Positions 6,002-9,392 of a DNA stretch of 9,392 nt are shown one piece after another (positions within the stretch are counted from its first letter, which is position 1; each line of letters starts with the position of its first letter). A program made the position numbers and the translations under genes. The stretch comes from VMDJ01 sp965659945. Lineage in GTDB: Bacteria > Pseudomonadota > Gammaproteobacteria > Chromatiales > Chromatiaceae. The notes beneath the pieces are model-generated. The model made no database searches and was not told where the DNA came from. It worked only from the letters and a program-made list of their open reading frames with translations. The stretch is taken from positions 1 to 9,392 of the forward strand of contig CBFHYJ010000060.1 in assembly GCA_965659945.1 (NCBI GenBank), written 5' to 3'.

Positions 6002-6016
6002 TCAACGGAGCTTGAT

Positions 6017-6340
6017 GTGGCAATTACTTTAAGCGAATCAGCGGCGGATCGCGTTTCTCGATTCCTCGAGAACCGTGGTTCCGGCTTTGGTGTTCGTCTT
6101 GGCGTAAAAACCTCGGGCTGTTCTGGCATGGCCTATGTGCTGGAGTTTGTTGATGACGTCAATGACGACGATGTCGTTTTTGAAGATCGTGGTGTGAAAG
6201 TCATCATTGATCAGAAGAGTATGGTTTATCTCGACGGTACTGAATTGGACTACGGCAAAGAAGGTCTTAACGAAGGTTTTAAATTTAATAACCCTAACGT
6301 CAAAGACGAATGTGGTTGTGGAGAAAGTTTTACCGTTTAA
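6017..6340 (+). CDS. iscA: A-type Fe-S carrier IscA
   Basis: IscA is an A-type carrier that binds iron or Fe-S clusters and delivers them, mainly to [4Fe-4S] targets. The 107-residue length equals that of E. coli IscA. The three conserved cysteines are present: Cys35 in TSGCSGMAY, and Cys99 and Cys101 in the C-terminal ECGCGESF. The start is GTG at 6017, supported by GGAG (6007-6010) 6 nt upstream and by the E. coli-like opening AITLSESAA; the ATG at 6015 is in another frame. After its stop codon come two adjacent hairpins. Confidence 0.97.
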   Translation: MAITLSESAADRVSRFLENRGSGFGVRLGVKTSGCSGMAYVLEFVDDVNDDDVVFEDRGVKVIIDQKSMVYLDGTELDYGKEGLNEGFKFNNPNVKDECGCGESFTV

Positions 6341-6384
6341 CGTGAGTTGATCGGTTCTCACGACGGCGCCCGCGAAAGCGGGCG
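6341..6384 (+). other. Tandem hairpins between iscA and hscB (possible attenuator or processing site)
   Basis: CGTGAG (6341-6346), immediately after the iscA stop, pairs with CTCACG (6357-6362) around a 10-nt loop. Then CGCCCGC (6367-6373) pairs perfectly with GCGGGCG (6378-6384) around a GAAA tetraloop. The second stem is followed by TTGTTGCTT, an interrupted T tract, so termination would be partial at best. A leaky terminator or an mRNA-stabilising 3' end for the iscRSUA segment would both fit. Confidence 0.55.
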
Positions 6385-6406
6385 TTGTTGCTTGAAGGAT
6401 TTGCGT

Positions 6407-6949
6407 ATGGACATGTCGCAGAATTATTTTGAGCTGTTTGAGCTGCCTGTGGCGTTCGATGTGGATCGTGATGCGTTAGCGCAGCGCTACCGCCAATTAC
6501 AGCAGGTTGTCCATCCTGACCGTTATGCCAGTGCGAGCGAAAGTGAGCAGCGTATCGCCCTACAGCATGCGACATGGGTTAATGAAGCGTTCGATACGTT
6601 GAAAGATCCATTGCGTCGTGCGATGTATCAGCTCAAATTGGCGGGCGTGGATCTCAATCAAGAAACGGCAACCACGCGTGATGGTGCTTTTTTGATGGCG
6701 CAAATGGAGTTGCGTGAAGCGCTCAGCGAAGTTGAGCAAGCCTCAGATCCTTTTGCTTCACTTGATAGTTTGATGCGAGATATACGTCAGCTACTAAAGC
6801 AGCAGCTTGAGTCATTAGCAGCACAATTGAATGACGGTTCTAAAGAAGCGTTAAAAGACGCGCAAGAAGGTGTGAGTAAATTGCAATTTTTAACCAAGCT
6901 GCAGCGTGAAGCAGAAGCGGTCGAAGCGAAACTCGAAGAGGCAATGTAA
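6407..6949 (+). CDS. hscB: Fe-S co-chaperone HscB (J-domain protein)
   Basis: HscB brings IscU to HscA and stimulates HscA ATP hydrolysis. The 180-residue protein (171 in E. coli) has an N-terminal J domain with YFELFELP at 7-14 and the catalytic HPD at 36-38, followed by Arg-Tyr. The C-terminal three-helix domain contains FLMAQMELREAL, the counterpart of the IscU-binding patch FLMEQLELREEL of E. coli, with one Leu to Met change. Start ATG 6407 has GAAGGA (6394-6399) 7 nt upstream; ATG 6413 is an alternative, and the open frame back to 6347 runs through the hairpins and is not family-like. The stop overlaps the hscA start by one base (TAATG), indicating translational coupling. Confidence 0.95.
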   Translation: MDMSQNYFELFELPVAFDVDRDALAQRYRQLQQVVHPDRYASASESEQRIALQHATWVNEAFDTLKDPLRRAMYQLKLAGVDLNQETATTRDGAFLMAQMELREALSEVEQASDPFASLDSLMRDIRQLLKQQLESLAAQLNDGSKEALKDAQEGVSKLQFLTKLQREAEAVEAKLEEAM

Positions 6950-8820
6950 TGGCATTACTTCAAATTGCAGAACCTGGCCAATCAACGGCGCCGCATCAGC
7001 ATCGCTTTGCGGCGGGTATTGATTTAGGTACGACTAATTCGTTAGTGGCTACTGTGCGCAGTGGTGAGGCCGTTACTTTAGATGATGAATCTGGGCATGC
7101 GATCCTTCCTTCGGTTGTGCGCTATACCACTGAAGAGATCCTTGTTGGCGAGGCAGCGCGCCAAGCGGCAGTGTCCGATCCACTCAATACTATTGCCTCC
7201 GCAAAGCGTTTGATTGGTCGTGCGATCAGCGAAGTGAAAGCACTTGGTGATCACTTGCCGTATCAATTTACACAAGCTGATCAGGCAGTCCCTCGTATTC
7301 AAACCGCACAAGGTGATGTCAGCCCGATTGAAGTGTCTGCAGAAATCTTAAAGGTGCTTGCAGCACGCGCAGAAGCGGCATTGGGTGATGCGTTGACCGG
7401 TGTGGTGATCACTGTGCCGGCATACTTCGATGACGCACAGCGTCTAGCGACCAAGGATGCAGCGAAGCTGGCAGGTTTAAATGTATTCCGTTTGTTGAAT
7501 GAGCCAACGGCAGCAGCAGTTGCCTATGGTTTAGATCATCAAGCAGAAGGTGTGCATGCGATCTATGACTTAGGTGGCGGCACCTTTGATATTTCAATCT
7601 TGCGTCTGCAGAAAGGTGTTTTCGAAGTTCTCGCAACCGGTGGTGATTCAGCGCTTGGGGGCGATGATTTTGACCATGTGGTAGCTGAATGGATTTTACA
7701 GCAGGCGGGTGTCACGAATGCCGATGCATCTTTATTGCGTCAAATCAGTGTTGCGGCACGTGCGGCGAAAGAAAGCTTAAGTGAGCAACCATTGGCTGAT
7801 GTTCAGGTTGATCTACCAGATGGTTCGCAATGGCAGGGTCAATTATCGCGTGAGCAATTCAATGCCTTGATTGAGCCGCTGGTTAAGAAAAGTTTGATGT
7901 CTTGCCGCCGTGCAGTTCGAGATGCTGGTGTTGAATTAGATGAAATCAAAGATGTTGTGATGGTCGGTGGCTCGACGCGTACGCTGTATGTGCGTGAGCG
8001 TGTTGGTGAGTATTTCGGCACTGAGCCACTCGTCAGTATCGATCCGGACCGTGTCGTGGCGATTGGTGCGGCAATTCAAGCGGATGTGTTGGCAGGTAAT
8101 AAGCCAGATGGCGAGATGTTGTTGTTGGATGTGAATCCACTTTCGCTAGGTCTAGAGACTATGGGTGGATTGGTTGAGAAAGTCATTCCACGTAACACCA
8201 CCATCCCAGTGGCGCGTGCACAAGAGTTTACGACCTTTAAAGACGGTCAAACCGCGATGTCGATTCATGTGCTGCAAGGTGAACGCGAGCTAGTGTCGGA
8301 TTGCCGTTCATTGGCGCGTTTTACCTTGACCGATATCCCGCCTATGGTGGCAGGGGCTGCGCGTATTCGCGTGACATTCTCGGTTGATGCAGATGGTTTG
8401 TTGCATGTAGAAGCAGAAGAGCAAAGCCAGGGCGTTAAGGCGAGCGTTGAAGTTAAGCCATCGTATGGTCTGAGTGATGATGAGATCATGACTATGCTTA
8501 AATCATCGATTGATCATGCGGGCGATGATATGAAAGCTCGTCGATTAGCTGAGCAAAATGTTGAAGCTGCCCGCGTGATTGAAGCGTTAACAGCAGCATT
8601 GGCGAGTGACGCTGATGAGCTCTTGAATAGCGAAGAGCGCGCCGGTGTAGATCAACAGCTTAATGCGTTGAAACAAGCAGCTGAAAACAGCACTGATGCT
8701 GAAGCGGTTAAAGATGCGATTAAAGCGTTAGAGTCGCATTGTGAATTTTATGTAGAGCGTCGAATGAATAGTGGTATCCGCAAAGCGATGGCGGGCCATA
8801 AGGTCGATGAATTTGAATAA
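6949..8820 (+). CDS. hscA: Hsp70-type Fe-S chaperone HscA
   Basis: HscA is the specialised Hsp70 that binds the LPPVK motif of IscU and, with HscB, promotes cluster release to acceptor proteins. The protein has 623 residues (616 in E. coli). The ATPase domain shows the phosphate 1 motif GIDLGTTNS (23-31), phosphate 2 YDLGGGTFD (206-214) and the adenosine motif VMVGGSTR. The interdomain linker region DVNPLSLG starts at Asp394 and leads into a substrate-binding domain with E. coli-like TIPVARAQEFTTFKDGQTA. The N-terminal MALLQIAEPGQS is typical of HscA and not DnaK. Its ATG overlaps the hscB stop. I see no truncation or frame break. Confidence 0.98.
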   Translation: MALLQIAEPGQSTAPHQHRFAAGIDLGTTNSLVATVRSGEAVTLDDESGHAILPSVVRYTTEEILVGEAARQAAVSDPLNTIASAKRLIGRAISEVKALGDHLPYQFTQADQAVPRIQTAQGDVSPIEVSAEILKVLAARAEAALGDALTGVVITVPAYFDDAQRLATKDAAKLAGLNVFRLLNEPTAAAVAYGLDHQAEGVHAIYDLGGGTFDISILRLQKGVFEVLATGGDSALGGDDFDHVVAEWILQQAGVTNADASLLRQISVAARAAKESLSEQPLADVQVDLPDGSQWQGQLSREQFNALIEPLVKKSLMSCRRAVRDAGVELDEIKDVVMVGGSTRTLYVRERVGEYFGTEPLVSIDPDRVVAIGAAIQADVLAGNKPDGEMLLLDVNPLSLGLETMGGLVEKVIPRNTTIPVARAQEFTTFKDGQTAMSIHVLQGERELVSDCRSLARFTLTDIPPMVAGAARIRVTFSVDADGLLHVEAEEQSQGVKASVEVKPSYGLSDDEIMTMLKSSIDHAGDDMKARRLAEQNVEAARVIEALTAALASDADELLNSEERAGVDQQLNALKQAAENSTDAEAVKDAIKALESHCEFYVERRMNSGIRKAMAGHKVDEFE

Positions 8821-8835
8821 GGAATAGGGTAAAGC

Positions 8836-9174
8836 ATGCCTCAAATTATCTTTTTGCCAAATGACGATTTGTGCCCGGAAGGTGCAGTAATACAGTGTGA
8901 GCCGGGTGTCACGATTTGTGATGCAGCCTTAGCTAATGACATTGAGATTGAGCACGCCTGTGAAAAATCATGCGCCTGTACAACCTGCCACATTATTGTG
9001 CGTGAAGGTTTTAACTCGCTTAATGATGCAACCGAAGACGAAGATGACATGCTGGATAAGGCGTGGGGTCTAGAGCCGGATTCGCGTTTGGCTTGTCAGG
9101 CTGTGGTGGGTGATGATGACTTGGTTGTAGAGCTGCCTAAGTACACCATCAACCATGCAAAAGAAAATCACTAA
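8836..9174 (+). CDS. fdx: ISC-type [2Fe-2S] ferredoxin
   Basis: Fdx is an adrenodoxin-type ferredoxin that supplies electrons for cluster assembly on IscU and for reductive coupling of clusters. The 112-residue protein has the cluster ligands Cys42, Cys48, Cys51 and Cys87 in the ACEKSCACTTC and LACQA contexts, at the same numbers as in E. coli. Cys46 is also retained. Cys21 and Cys28 are additional relative to the E. coli sequence as I recall it. The MLDKAWGLEP stretch and the C-terminal YTINHA are family hallmarks. AGGG at 8826-8829 is a plausible ribosome site 6 nt before the ATG. It follows hscA after 15 nt. Confidence 0.97.
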   Translation: MPQIIFLPNDDLCPEGAVIQCEPGVTICDAALANDIEIEHACEKSCACTTCHIIVREGFNSLNDATEDEDDMLDKAWGLEPDSRLACQAVVGDDDLVVELPKYTINHAKENH

Positions 9175-9183
9175 GGAGACATC

Positions 9184-9384
9184 ATGAGCCTAAATTGGAC
9201 TGATACCTTGGATATAGCGATCGAATTGTATGAGGCCCATCCTGACGTGGATCCATCGCACGTTAACTTTGTTGATTTGATGAATTGGACCATGGCGTTA
9301 CCTGGGTTTGATGACGACAAAGATCGTTGTGGAGAAAAGATCCTTGAAGCCATCCAGATGGCGTGGATTGAAGAGCGAGAATAA
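9184..9384 (+). CDS. iscX: IscX, small acidic ISC accessory protein
   Basis: IscX is a 66-residue acidic protein, the same length as E. coli IscX (YfhJ). In that system it binds IscS and iron and modulates cluster assembly rate, competing with frataxin. Family features visible here are the opening SLNWTDT, the HPDVDP segment, the FDDD cluster and the ending EKILEAI...AWIEE. The ribosome site AAGGAG (9173-9178) overlaps the fdx stop codon and lies 5 nt before the ATG, so translation is probably coupled. It is the last isc gene here; only 8 nt remain after its stop, so I cannot see whether the operon ends or continues. Confidence 0.96.
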   Translation: MSLNWTDTLDIAIELYEAHPDVDPSHVNFVDLMNWTMALPGFDDDKDRCGEKILEAIQMAWIEERE

Positions 9385-9392
9385 CGAGGCCA

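Noticed and set aside
6038..6361. 107-codon open frame antisense to iscA
   Set aside because: It mirrors the iscA coding region, has no recognisable protein family features, and is explained by codon bias on the + strand.
1..9392. CRISPR array, insertion sequence, tRNA, rRNA or phage genes
   Set aside because: No repeat-spacer pattern, transposase-like protein, terminal repeats or structural RNA signature was seen; the window is almost fully occupied by housekeeping genes.

Overview
The window looks like a chromosomal housekeeping segment of a gammaproteobacterium of moderate GC content. The evidence is residue-by-residue similarity of the IscS, IscU, IscA, HscA, Fdx and IscX proteins to the Escherichia coli versions as I recall them, the complete iscR-iscS-iscU-iscA-hscB-hscA-fdx-iscX order, a DUF1249/YqiB protein, and AceK. 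I cannot fix the genus; a marine or environmental lineage outside the enterics is my guess. All supported genes are on the + strand.

Left part (1-3591): a short flank ends in a strong intrinsic terminator (64-99). It is followed by aceK (isocitrate dehydrogenase kinase/phosphatase), adk (adenylate kinase with a four-cysteine LID), a terminator, a small TrxC-like thioredoxin without a zinc ribbon, another terminator, and a DUF1249 protein. Two of the terminators lie inside over-extended reading frames and help to place the starts of aceK and the DUF1249 gene further downstream.

Middle (3592-3800): an AT-rich intergenic region carries a good sigma70-type promoter (TTGACT, 17 nt spacer, TACATT). 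A near-consensus IscR type 1 operator sits just downstream of it, so the isc operon is probably autoregulated by IscR.

Right part (3801-9392): the whole ISC iron-sulfur assembly operon. IscS supplies sulfur, IscU is the scaffold, IscA is an A-type carrier, HscB and HscA are the co-chaperone and chaperone that discharge IscU through its LPPVK motif, Fdx supplies electrons, and IscX modulates IscS. Spacing is mostly tight, with two exceptions: a 118-nt gap between iscS and iscU, and a 66-nt gap with tandem hairpins between iscA and hscB. The window ends 8 nt after iscX, before any next gene.

I see no new multi-gene system. The most unusual signal is IscR itself. It keeps Cys92 and His107 but has Ser at position 98 and Gly at 104, where the E. 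coli protein has two of its three cluster-ligand cysteines, although its target-like operator is well preserved. The operon layout also differs from E. coli: the iscR-iscS gap is only 19 nt, and the long structured gap lies one gene further down.
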